A DNA stretch of 64,000 nt from Muricea muricata (taxonomy: Eukaryota; Cnidaria; Anthozoa; Malacalcyonacea; Plexauridae), in the NCBI GenBank assembly GCA_963855995.1, contig OY979716.1:45899213-45963212 (forward strand), written 5' to 3'. A model generated the notes under the pieces. That model was not told where the DNA came from, did not search any database, and saw only the letters and a program-made list of their open reading frames with translations. Shown piece by piece: positions 1 through 9,910 of this stretch; the stretch's first letter is position 1; every line of letters starts with the position of its first letter. A program made the position numbers and the translations under genes.

Positions 1-1190
1 GGTGGTGGCAAAGTGGCATTTAAAATTAGGGAATGATGCAATAATATTATGGCACAAACAACAATGGGACTTCCCCTCAGGGAAAAGCCGGGTAATAGAC
101 ACAGTTTTGATGTTAGTATCAACTTCACTCCTATGCATTTTGGATCTATGGACACCAAGATGGCCTTGGGATGAGGCAATGAAACTACAGTCACAACACT
201 GTACAAACAAAGACTGCGACATATTGAGACAAGTCAACACAAGCATGCAAATAATTAATATACGACAATACAGCGACAGTACGTAATACGGGGATTCCCC
301 ATAATCAGAGAATATATTCCAAGGACAATTGACCATTAAGACAATAAAATAAATATAATTCAAAAACCATAAAAGTCATCGACACCAAACTTGGTAATCT
401 TAAAGATATACATAATGGCCAAGTCTGAGCAAAATTCCAAATAAATAGGACGAACGGATCCAGAATGACTGGACACAATACTGACACGACCACGATGTGA
501 ACAACATATACTATATATTACACTACAAATCCAAAATCACTATTTCACACGAATAACAGTACGAAACGGGACAAAAAATATATCAAAACGTTCCAAATAC
601 AGGTTCGAATCCAGGTCCAACAAGAACAAACGACGAATACTTGTAAATAAAGTAAAAATCCAATAAACGATATCCAATTATATATGCAAAAATTCAAATT
701 AATACCAACGGTCAAAATATACGGGACGAAATAACACCAAAACGGGACGACAATGCGACTCAAAACTTTAACAGGACAGAACAACCATAAAACACAGTTC
801 GCAGGCCAAATTTGAAGTAAGGACACCAAGTCAAACCAGAGAAATAAGTATATCCAATATCAAGTGTGCTGAATAATAAATTAAGCCACACAATCCCCAA
901 AAAACCGCAATAAAACGTTCCAACAAGTATAAAGTTGATCCAAATAATATGCAATAAATGCACGTATCCTTTACAAATAGATATAGAAACAAAAGACAGA
1001 GAAAGACAGATCAAAAACAAGTAAAATACGCAACGACCTTTTTACGGAGCACCGTACTCGCTTTGGTGTGCGTGCATGTGGTGCTTTCGTGAGTTGAGTT
1101 TGCATCAGAGTTGCTCGCGCAGCACGCGAACGGACTGTTTCGATCACGCAGGTCACATCATGCATATGGCGTGTGCGCCGTCTACGGCTT
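1..1190. other. AT-rich sequence left of LINE copy A, no recognised gene
   Basis: This stretch lies beyond the point (about 1195) where LINE copy A stops resembling copy B. A 94-codon open frame at 2-286 (+) has no family I recognise and starts at the window edge, so it may be part of something larger. From 300 to 1030 there is low-complexity A-rich sequence in which short phrases such as cgggacga and ccaaaacg recur imperfectly. I see no convincing exon. Confidence 0.4.
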
Positions 1191-1194
1191 AAGT

Positions 1195-2288
1195 CCCATT
1201 GGCAACGAGCGCGCACCTGTGCCCCTCGTGCCTCATGCAGAGCGATGCCTCGCAATTCTTGCTGGACTTCGCATAATTTGCCAAATGCAGTTCGATCCCC
1301 CTGGTCGAACGATCTTTTTAATTGGTTCATTTGGCGCATGAGAGAGGTTTTCCTGCTGCGTTGGTCGGCAGCTTTTGAACGAGAATAGGAACGAGTAACC
1401 TCTCTCAAATAAAATTTACCCTGGTCCCACCAGTCCATAAGGGAGGAAAAATTTTCGTGATCTTCTAGGGACTGCCAATGGGACCAGAAAGAGCTCACCA
1501 GGCTGACGTACTCGAGATCTTTAAGAAGGGAAGTATTGAATTTCCACACTCCTGGGCCTGAGTCTATCTTTGGTAATGGATGGAATTTGACCAAAAGATA
1601 CTGATGGTCTGTGAGGAATGACGGATGGTATTTGCATTCCTCAATCGAGCCATAGCTGTTGGAGCCCACACCATGTCTATTCGCGACGCACAATCACCCG
1701 ATCTGTGCGTCCACGAATATGCTATGCGTCCTGGATGTAGATGATGCCATAGCGCGTAAGTTTGCGTGTAGGACATGAGCGACTCCAATGCAGCAACACT
1801 CTCACGGCTATGCGCAAAGCGATTAGGATCGTGAGAGGATCTCTCATTCTATCCACTTCAGGATGAAGAACAGAGTTAAAATCACCCCCAATAAAAACGG
1901 GGCGCGATTAATCAATTAAGTCTGTCAGTGATGTAAAATAGTGATTTCACTCCGGGTTGGTATTCGGAGCGTATAACAATACAAAACTTAATGGATTCTC
2001 CCCAAAGTCAACAAAAAGCTGAATAAAGCAGCCATGATCGTCTTTAATGATCCTGGAGATCTTCCAGGTATCTCTTACTAATATGGCGATGCCTGCACTC
2101 TTGCATGTAAATGAAGAGGCGACACGATAGCCGCTGTTGGCGAACCACTTCCTGGCAGATTCGTGTGAAGGCGTGTGCGTCTCTTGAAGACACACGACAT
2201 CAGCCTTCATGCACTTTAACCAGTCTACCAGTGCGGTTCGCTCAGTGTGGTCGTTAAGACCGTTGATGTTGACTGAAATCAAATTCAT
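1195..2288 (-). pseudogene. LINE copy A, ORF2 5' part (AP endonuclease and linker), broken
   Basis: Read on the minus strand from the Met at 2288 (MNLISVNINGLND) this matches the first third of intact ORF2 of copy B. It covers the apurinic-like endonuclease with its QETH motif, the SxxLTDHQYL motif and the linker towards the reverse transcriptase. The frame breaks near 1945 after LYAPNTNPE, and again near 1620-1690. The endonuclease loses the GGDFN block to a stop and frameshift. Similarity ends abruptly near 1195, just after the residues GAQVRARCQW, so the RT domain and the 3' half are missing. The copy was either rearranged there or truncated by another insertion. It cannot encode a working ORF2 protein. 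Family assignment (Tx1/L1-like group, CCHC ORF1 plus EN-RT ORF2) follows from comparison with copy B. Confidence 0.85.
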
Positions 2289-2289
2289 C

Positions 2290-4829
2290 GTTTGATTCCA
2301 GTGATGGGGTTAGAAACTCTGGAGAGAGTGGGAGCTCTGGACTGGACAACTCTGTGAGGAGTGCCCGGTTAATCTCATCGATGGTGCTGGACTCATTTGT
2401 TGACCCTATATCTTAGACAGGTGTGCCAGCCACCAATCGATCGAACAGCCCCTGCGAAGAAGCAGGGGAAGGTAAAAAATCAGTCGACGAGGCAACCGAG
2501 CCTGGCGGTGACTCTGGCTCGTCAACTGAAGGTAGAAGACCGGTGCATTTATAACCGTAGGAGAGGAAATCGGCGAAATCTCCCCCCCCCCATCAGTGTG
2601 AATGGACACACTACCAGGTCGAATATGAGTGAGGGATCTGGGCTCGTTTCACTTGGTCCCACGATCCCTATCTTGACTCCTATGAGGGGAGGGGTACCTC
2701 GTAGGTCAGGCGTGACCTCTGAGGCCCAAGACTTCCCCTTCTTCTCTTATTTCAATGAGGATTTCTTCCTCCTCTTGCATTAGTGCCTGTGTGGGCGTTG
2801 CTATGGGGTCAGGCGTGACCTCTGGCTTTGGTCGTGCAACATCCAATGTTGTCACGACCGGCGCTTCTACTGGGATTGCCAGTGTCCCATCCAATGGGAC
2901 TAATGGCAAACCCTCAGCTTGTTGTTGCTCTTGCTGTTCTGAAAGTGCTACATCTAATGTAGCACTTGGCGCCTCTAATGCAGGCAGCGTTTGCTCGAAG
3001 GAAGAAATTGGCATTGTATGCCAATACTCGATTGCTAGGGGGTCGATGACAGATGACCCCGAAAGGCAAAAATCAAGTTCCTCGTCTGAGGAGTCGAGAC
3101 GGCGTCTCTTGTTGTTTTGCAACACAGCGAGTGGGATATCGTCCCTATCGATCTCTGCCTGTGTTGCAGTGACCTCTCTACCCCCCGTCGGCCTTGAGCA
3201 CGGCGATGTTGTGAGCGTGGAGCTCGAGCAAGAGGTAGTTGTTGATGTTGTTGTTGTTGTTGTTACTGCCTTAGAACAGCCACTTCGAGGCCTACCAACC
3301 TGTAGCGTTGTAATTTTGCGCACAGCAGTGCGCACTGGGCCAGATTTCGCAGCAACATGTTGCTTCGCCGCGATGATACTGGCCACGAAATCTGCCTCTG
3401 TTACGTCCTCTGACTCGCTATGGGATGTTAATGGCATATTAAATGTCGATCTAAGTTCTTTTAACTGGCGAGTCAGAGGTGTGAGAGTCGAGTGAGGCTG
3501 ATCTCTCAATGGACTGTCAGCCTCACTAGTTTTCTGGATGGCTTTTGCTACACCATCCAGTTTGATCTTCGGATCAGCGTGATCCGAAGATCTCTCCTCA
3601 TCCATTGACTGGATGGATGATGAGTCCCTAATTTCCCCCGGCTCTAATTCATCATCTGATGGGGCTGGTACGTTAAACATCTCGCGCAAAGATGCGAGAT
3701 GTTGAGCCGGAGGCGATGTTGATATTTTTTGTATCGAAGTCTCCTGTGAAGGCTGAGTATCCATCAACTCGGCCATTGCTTTAGGGGATCGAGCGACCTC
3801 GTCTTTTGAGTTTACGTCATCAGTTAAACTCGATTTCCCCCCTGACAATGACTGGCCTTTGGCACGGCCAGCCTTCCATTTTGTTGAGGGAGATTTAGCA
3901 GGAGCCTGTTCTGTCTCCGAAGATTTTAACCTGGTCTCCTGCTTTTTATTTAATTTTATTCTTAAGTCTGTCTCCCCCAACGGAGACTTCGTTTTATTTT
4001 GTTTTGTCTGGACGGTGCGCCCTGGGCCGTCCAGTTTAATTTTGAGGTTGTCGTGACCTAAGGCTGGCTTGTTGTTATTTTCCTTGTTTGTGCTCTTAGA
4101 TGTAATTGATTGAGCTTTGTCTTTCCCTGTCACTTTAGGGAGATTTGGCTGTTGTTGTTGTTGATTTTGTTTCCTCCCTTGTCATGATTTTGGGCAGTCC
4201 TTGCTCGCATGCCCCACCTCTTGGCATACGAAGCATTGCGCGGGCTGCCCACGATAATTAAAAGTGACAGGAAATCCCCCGATATTAATTGCGGGTGGGA
4301 TAGCCTTGGTCACGACCATTGAGACCCTACGCGTGCCTGATCGCACGGATGGAAATCCCTTAATTGTTAAGTGCTGGACGGCTATAACCCGTCCATAGGG
4401 TGCCAATGCTTGTATTAAAAATTTGTCCTGCATTGGAAAAGGAGCTTTCTCGACGAAAACAGACTTGACCTCTTCGTATGCAGGCAATAATGTAAGTTGC
4501 ACGCCTCTGAATGCAATGCTGTTGATTTCGGCGGCGTGCCGGTCCGATGATCTTTTAAATTGAATATTATATTTTATGGGAGACAAGGCCTGCACAACAA
4601 TGACCTTGCGCTCCCCAACGGCATTTATTAGTTCTTTACGCAGCTGCAGAATTTTGCTGTTTTTGACTAAACGTGAAGGAATATGAACCACCGAAGTGGT
4701 TTGATTCTAACGCTGGAAATCCGCAGCTGTAAATTTGATATTCGTGCCAGCATTCATGTTTGTTTTGCTAGCATTTGCATATGTGTTGTTATTATGCTGA
4801 TTTTTATTTTAATTTAGGCTCGTAGCCAT
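2290..4829 (-). pseudogene. LINE copy A, ORF1 (gag-like, CCHC zinc knuckle), broken
   Basis: The minus strand from the Met at 4829 (MATSLN) encodes the nucleic-acid-binding ORF1 protein of the LINE. A conserved N-terminal domain is followed by a CCHC zinc knuckle (CFVCQEVGHASKDC) and a long Ser/Thr/Lys/Gln-rich disordered tail. Compared with copy B there is a stop a few codons after the start, a Trp codon turned to a stop near 4708, and a TGA at 4182 directly after the knuckle. The tail is then open for 475 codons (4133-2706), longer without interruption than in copy B. A (GTT)n run near 3237-3266 encodes a Thr-rich stretch. The reading frame shifts again near 2706 before reaching the ORF2 start. 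Interpreted as a decayed copy, older than or independent of B. Confidence 0.85.
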
Positions 4830-5630
4830 GAAGATTTTGACGAGATAATACTATAATATATACAATAAAGACCGTAGAGTCGCACGCGAAAGCTCTATTT
4901 GAAATAGAGTCTTTTAACAAACAAGAAATGACTCTAGGTCTTCGCAACACACAAATTGTCGTCTAAAACCTACCTACTATTAAAGGACGCTTACGCTGGC
5001 ACGTACTCCAAGCGCAAGCCCTGATCTTAATAGTGTCCTTTAATAGAATATAGCAAGGATCGATGCTAATGACCCTTACTATGACCACGAAGAGTACTTC
5101 AATTGTATGAAGCACTCCAAAGACGCGCTCAAAACCCGAAGTTAAAAGATAAGAAGTCCAAGAACCCTGACAATGAAGCGTCAAAGATGCCTGAAAAGAT
5201 CACCTAGTGCCCTTTGAATCCCCTGATTCGACAGGCCCAACCACGGAACCTAAAATGTGTTACTATTTACACTATGGTGCCAGATATGCAGGGAGGTGCC
5301 CGGTTAAGCGGCGACATTGGAAGACAAGGTAGGCTAGCCCCACCACCAATCTCCGAAGAGACCAGCAAAGACAAGAAGGGGATTTGCTGGCAGTCGGACA
5401 AACTGAGGCTAACCCCCAGCCGAACTGCCCAGCGGAAGAAACTAAAAGAGATGTAAGCAGTCTGGCGTGTCCGCACCAAGCACTATGGGGGTACGGCTAG
5501 TTGATTCCTTATGCTCGAGTTAGGACTCTCCAATAATCCAGCATCGAATCCTGAAGCACAAGGTCGAAGGCACTGAACGTGAGTCAAGTGACTCGCGTCA
5601 TGTAAGTTTTTATTGCAAGTCCTGCTCCCG
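4830..5630 (-). other. LINE copy A, 5' untranslated region
   Basis: This stretch aligns by eye with 12416-13215 upstream of ORF1 in copy B. Shared phrases include cctacctactatta, gacgcttacgctggcac and gaagagtacttcaat, and both end near a cgcgtca..aagt motif. It has no open frame of its own conserved between the two copies, which fits a 5' UTR with internal promoter function. The promoter role is inferred from LINE biology and not seen directly. Confidence 0.7.
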
Positions 5631-6059
5631 ACACCAATAGGGTCGTGCAATGGTCGCAGGGTGAAATGCAACTTGGAAGGCCCCCGTTTGCAAAACCGCA
5701 CTTTTCTGTGAAGAAAAGCCCGCTACAGGTACCGCACCTCCCAAAGCGCGAAACTAGTATGTCGTTAAGCGCGCTAGCTAAATCTCCCAAGGGAGAACAA
5801 AAAATACAACCTGCTGGGCGTACCATACAGGAAGAAAAAACTGCTGGGTGAACCATATTGTATGAGGTGCCTACTGGGCTAACCATGCAGACGAAAAACT
5901 TAACCCAAACGCGTCAGGTAAGTTTGTATTTTAAAGATGGCCATTCCGTCCCTGCTGAGGGAACGTGCAATGGAAGGCCATATTTCAGGGTGTGCACCCG
6001 CACGCAAACGACTGGGGAGTCGAGCCCCAACCCTGACTAAATATGTGCACTGGCTATTT
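5631..6059. other. Spacer between LINE copies A and B, possible extended 5' UTR of copy A
   Basis: The cgcgtca(t/g)gtaagttt motif near the A-copy UTR end (about 5595) recurs near 5909. Both are followed some tens of bases later by cgtgcaatgg, so this may be a degenerate second 5' UTR monomer. Short overlapping frames (5645-5851, 5858-6040) have no recognisable product. No gene is called. Confidence 0.35.
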
Positions 6060-6364
6060 AGTTTCCTTTCGGCGACGCGGCACTGGCAACATATTTAGCG
6101 CTAACATTTAAGACAAAAGGACATATTGACGAACAATCCTAACACATATATCAAAGAAATGGACATATTGACAATCCTAACATATAGATAAACGAACGGA
6201 CATATTGACAATCCTAAACATAAAGGACAAGAGAGACATATTGACGAACATGTACGGGAACCCTTACCAATTAACAATTAATTAGAATAATCTAACTAAT
6301 AATAAAAAGAATGGACGATGCGACACGCTAAGGTCGCATCGGGAATTAATTAAAAGGACGACAC
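6060..6364 (-). repeat. LINE copy B 3' UTR with short tandem repeats
   Basis: Between about 6115 and 6255 the phrase ggacatattgac recurs four times, mostly followed by caatcctaa(c/a)cata, with spacing of roughly 35-45 bp. Between 6290 and 6350 lie AT-rich sequence and a small inverted pair (gatgcgaca..gtcgcatc). Tandem repeats in LINE 3' UTRs are common and may be the segment the RT recognises. That role is inferred. Confidence 0.6.
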
Positions 6365-9300
6365 TTAGAAGGAGAATACAAGTTCCTCACCCTCCAAGTG
6401 CCCCAAAGAACCACGGGCAAGCCACTCTCGCTCAAACGCGCGAATTTGAGCAGCGCTCTTGCACCGTTTAAATAATAAAAGTAAAATGAATTTTAATTTT
6501 GCTATGACTTTATTTAGACATTCGCTAATTATCGGCGTCTTCTGACGAAATCGGAAGTCACAACGAGCAACCCAGATGGTGTGTTTGACAACCAACAGCA
6601 TGTAAATAATGATTGTTGGAATTGCTCGACGTCGTGCTTCCGAAAACCCAAACAATAACTCCTCGACGGTAAACCGACCTGCGGTGGGATTGATGGTATT
6701 TAAGTTGAAGTATACCCATGCAACCAGGATGCGAGCCAGCTCGCATTCGAAGAACAGATGCTCGAGAGTCTCGTCGTCAGCACGACAGAAACAGAGACTC
6801 TCAATGTGGCGCATGCCAAAGCTATGCGCGAGACGAGCACCTGTGTATAGCACGCCGTGTGCTATCTGCCAGTTGAGATCGATAACTTTACGGTCAAGAT
6901 CGCAAATGTGCAACTGACTCCAGGTTTGAGACCAGTGCAACTGACCGTAAATTGGCAGATATTTCTGGATGCAGTGAGGCGCTTTGCTGTTACGAGCCTG
7001 TAAAAGGGCATACACATTCCGTGAGGAGATTTGATCTAACAAGAGAGGAACATCAGAAGACGCATTTAAACTGAGTACATCGCCATTTGCTACGCCGCCA
7101 CCCAAGGTCCGCCATACCTTATGGATGGTTTGGTAGAAAGCAGGAAGTTGTTTCATCTGCTGGCGATAGTACTCAGATAATAACGCATTGCGTGGCTGCA
7201 TGTCAAAGGCCGACATGTAAAAGTGCGTGAAAAAGGCTTTCCATTTGCCCTCAGAAGGGGCAAAGAAGCGCTTCAGCCACTGCAATGCGAACGAGTCAGC
7301 CTTATCTTTGAAATTAATAACCCCAAAACCCCCTTGGGCTTTGGGAAGGCTGACCGTTTTACGTGCCACAAGATCTCTTTTGCCCGACCAAAAGAACTTC
7401 CAGACCGCCGTATTAATGCGTTTTCCCGCCCAAAATGGCACCGGGAAAACGTGGCATAAATGCCAAACCTGGGACAATGCCAGGCTGTTGATGACGACTG
7501 TCTTTCCTTGGAAAGACAGTTGACGGCCTGCCCAAGCAGAAAGTCGCGATTCCAAGTTACTAACTGCCGGTTCCCATGTTGGCATACTGTAATCGCCAAC
7601 GCTGAAGGTCGCTCCGAGCAGGGGTAGTTGTTTCACCCACTGCAACCCATAAGGGGTATCTTGGCGATCCTTCCACGAACCGGCCCACATTCCTTTCGAC
7701 TTTCCGCGATTTAGCCGAGCACCTGAGGCACGTTCGAATTTATTGTAGACGTTGAACGTCTCCTCTATGGACTGATCGTTGGTCACGGCTACGGTCGTGT
7801 CGTCAGCGTAGCCGGAGCATTTGCATGGGTCCATCGAGTGCGGGATGGTAACGCTGGTGATTCTTGGTGACTTACGAATACACTCGGCGAGCACCTCGAT
7901 GGAGAGCACATACAAGAGAGGAGACAAAGGACATCCCTGTCGAACACCCCGCGAGGGGCGAAAGAAAGAAGATGTCCAGCCGTTGATGACGACGGCAGAT
8001 TCAACGTCCGTGTAGAATAATTTGACCCAGTTCATAAAATCTGGGCCAAAGTTAAACGTTTCGAGTACTCGATGCAGGAAACCCCAATCAACTCGATCGA
8101 ATGCCTTCTCTTGATCTAAAGAGAGAAGGGCCAGGGGGAGGTTTTCCCGTTCGACGTACTCGAGGAGATCTCTGATGGTAAATAGATTCTCGCTAATGGA
8201 CCTGCCACGTACGCCACACGTTTGGTCAGGTCCAATAATGCTTCCCATGACACCGAGAAGTCGCCCAGATATAGCCCTGGTGGCGATCTTGTAATCCACA
8301 TTCAAGAGACTAATCGGACGCCAATTCTTGGTGTCCAGTTTATCGTTCTTCTTGTAAAAAACGATAATCAAACCCCGGCGCTGTGAGGTGGAGAGTTGGC
8401 CGGCCTCAAACGCAGCGTTGAGAACCCGGACCAGATCGGCGCCAAGGGTTTGCCACAATGTTTGATAGAATTCCATTGGGAAGCCGTCCGAACCTGGGGT
8501 TTTACCCTTAGGCATACCCTTGAGAGCTTCAAAACACTCGTCAAGGGTAAGATTGCCTTCGCAGCCAGCTCTCTCGGCCGTACTCAGACGACGATGGAGT
8601 TGAGAGAGCATTTCGTCTTGCGCAACAGGATCGCAATCCTGTGCCGTAAACAGGTTCGAATAATACGAGCGCCACACACCCAGGATCTCGAATGGGTCGT
8701 GACGGACGAGTCCAGTTTCTGGATCGCGTATAGAGTGCATCGTCTGTTGGGCTTTATGGTGTGTTTCTAAATTCAAGAAGAAGGAAGACGAAGTCTCTCC
8801 TTCTTCGGCCCATTGGCAACGAGCGCGCACCTGTGCCCCTCGTGCCTCGTGCAGAGCGATGCCTCGCAATTTCTGCTGGACTTCGCATAATTTGCCAAAT
8901 GCAGTTCGATCCCCCCGGTCGAACGATCTTTTTAACTGATGCATTTGGCGTGTGAGAGAGGTTTTCTTGCTGCGTTGGTCGGCAGCTTTCGAACGAGAAT
9001 ACGAACGTGTAACCTCTCTCAAATAAAATTTACCCTGGTCCCACCAGTCCATAAGCGAGGCAAAATCCTCGTGATGTTCGAGGGACTGCCAATGGGACCA
9101 GAACGAGCTCACCAGGCTGACGTACTCGGGATCTTTCAGGAGGGATGTGTTGAATGTCCACACTCCTGGGCCCGAGTCTATCTTTGGCAAAAGATGGAAT
9201 TTCACCAAAAGATACTGATGGTCCGTGAGGAATGACGGATGGTATTCGCATTCCTCGATCGAGTCAGCCATAACCGTTGGAGCCCACACCATGTCGATTC

Positions 9301-9910
9301 GCGACGCACGATCACCCGATCCGTGCGTCCACGAATACGCTATGCGTCCTGGATGTAATTGACGCCATAGCGCGTAAGTTTGTGTATAAGACATGAGTGA
9401 CTCCAAAGCAGCAACACTCTCACGCTTGTGCTCAAAGCGATTAGGTGCGTGAGAAGGATCTCTCATTCGATCCACTTCTGGATGGAGAACGGAGTTAAAG
9501 TCGCCCCCAATAAGGACGGGGCGCGATAGATCAATTAAGTCTGTTAGCGATGTAAAATAGCGATTACGCTCCGGGTTCGTATTCGGAGCGTATAAAGAGA
9601 CAAAACTTAATTGATTCTCCTCAAAGTCTATAAAGACTTGTATAAAGCGGCCATGTTCATCTTTGATAATCCTAGAGATCTTATAGGTATCTTTCACTAG
9701 TATGGCGACGCCTGCACTCTTTGATGTAAATGAAGAGGAGGCGACGCGATAGCCGCTGTTGGCGAACCACTTCCTGGCCGATTCGTGCGAAGGGGTGTGC
9801 GTCTCTTGTAGACACACGACATCAGCCTTCATGCACTTTAGCCAGTCGACCAGGGCGGTTCGCTTAGTGTGGTCATTAAGACCGTTGATGTTGACTGAAA
9901 TCAAATTCAT
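6365..9910 (-). CDS. LINE ORF2 protein: AP-like endonuclease and reverse transcriptase (intact)
   Basis: One uninterrupted frame of 1181 codons. Residues 1-235 are an exonuclease-endonuclease-phosphatase fold: MNLISVNING start, QETH at 35-38, GGDFN at 135-139, TDHQYL at 229-234 carrying the catalytic Asp-His. Residues about 480-760 are the reverse transcriptase: WRPISLLN at 530-537, LSLDQEKAFDRVD at 596-608 with the first catalytic Asp, GVRQGCPLSPLL at 655-666, and YADD at 701-704. A Cys-rich zf-RVT-like motif follows at 1040-1056 (CFCRADDETLEHLFFEC). The protein nicks target DNA and primes cDNA synthesis from the nick. The Met at 9910 is used because the conserved endonuclease N-terminus starts there in copy A as well. 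All catalytic residues I can check are present. Resemblance is to the Tx1/L1 group; exact clade is not settled. Confidence 0.95.
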   Translation of the reverse strand: MNLISVNINGLNDHTKRTALVDWLKCMKADVVCLQETHTPSHESARKWFANSGYRVASSSFTSKSAGVAILVKDTYKISRIIKDEHGRFIQVFIDFEENQLSFVSLYAPNTNPERNRYFTSLTDLIDLSRPVLIGGDFNSVLHPEVDRMRDPSHAPNRFEHKRESVAALESLMSYTQTYALWRQLHPGRIAYSWTHGSGDRASRIDMVWAPTVMADSIEECEYHPSFLTDHQYLLVKFHLLPKIDSGPGVWTFNTSLLKDPEYVSLVSSFWSHWQSLEHHEDFASLMDWWDQGKFYLREVTRSYSRSKAADQRSKKTSLTRQMHQLKRSFDRGDRTAFGKLCEVQQKLRGIALHEARGAQVRARCQWAEEGETSSSFFLNLETHHKAQQTMHSIRDPETGLVRHDPFEILGVWRSYYSNLFTAQDCDPVAQDEMLSQLHRRLSTAERAGCEGNLTLDECFEALKGMPKGKTPGSDGFPMEFYQTLWQTLGADLVRVLNAAFEAGQLSTSQRRGLIIVFYKKNDKLDTKNWRPISLLNVDYKIATRAISGRLLGVMGSIIGPDQTCGVRGRSISENLFTIRDLLEYVERENLPLALLSLDQEKAFDRVDWGFLHRVLETFNFGPDFMNWVKLFYTDVESAVVINGWTSSFFRPSRGVRQGCPLSPLLYVLSIEVLAECIRKSPRITSVTIPHSMDPCKCSGYADDTTVAVTNDQSIEETFNVYNKFERASGARLNRGKSKGMWAGSWKDRQDTPYGLQWVKQLPLLGATFSVGDYSMPTWEPAVSNLESRLSAWAGRQLSFQGKTVVINSLALSQVWHLCHVFPVPFWAGKRINTAVWKFFWSGKRDLVARKTVSLPKAQGGFGVINFKDKADSFALQWLKRFFAPSEGKWKAFFTHFYMSAFDMQPRNALLSEYYRQQMKQLPAFYQTIHKVWRTLGGGVANGDVLSLNASSDVPLLLDQISSRNVYALLQARNSKAPHCIQKYLPIYGQLHWSQTWSQLHICDLDRKVIDLNWQIAHGVLYTGARLAHSFGMRHIESLCFCRADDETLEHLFFECELARILVAWVYFNLNTINPTAGRFTVEELLFGFSEARRRAIPTIIIYMLLVVKHTIWVARCDFRFRQKTPIISECLNKVIAKLKFILLLLFKRCKSAAQIRAFEREWLARGSLGHLEGEELVFSF

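Noticed and set aside
2755-3495. 246-codon plus frame
   Set aside because: It is antisense to LINE ORF1 in copy A and low-complexity; a shadow of the minus-strand gene.
6110-6260. CRISPR-like spaced repeats (ggacatattgac)
   Set aside because: Only about four imperfect copies, no regular spacers, and they lie in a LINE 3' UTR in a eukaryotic context.
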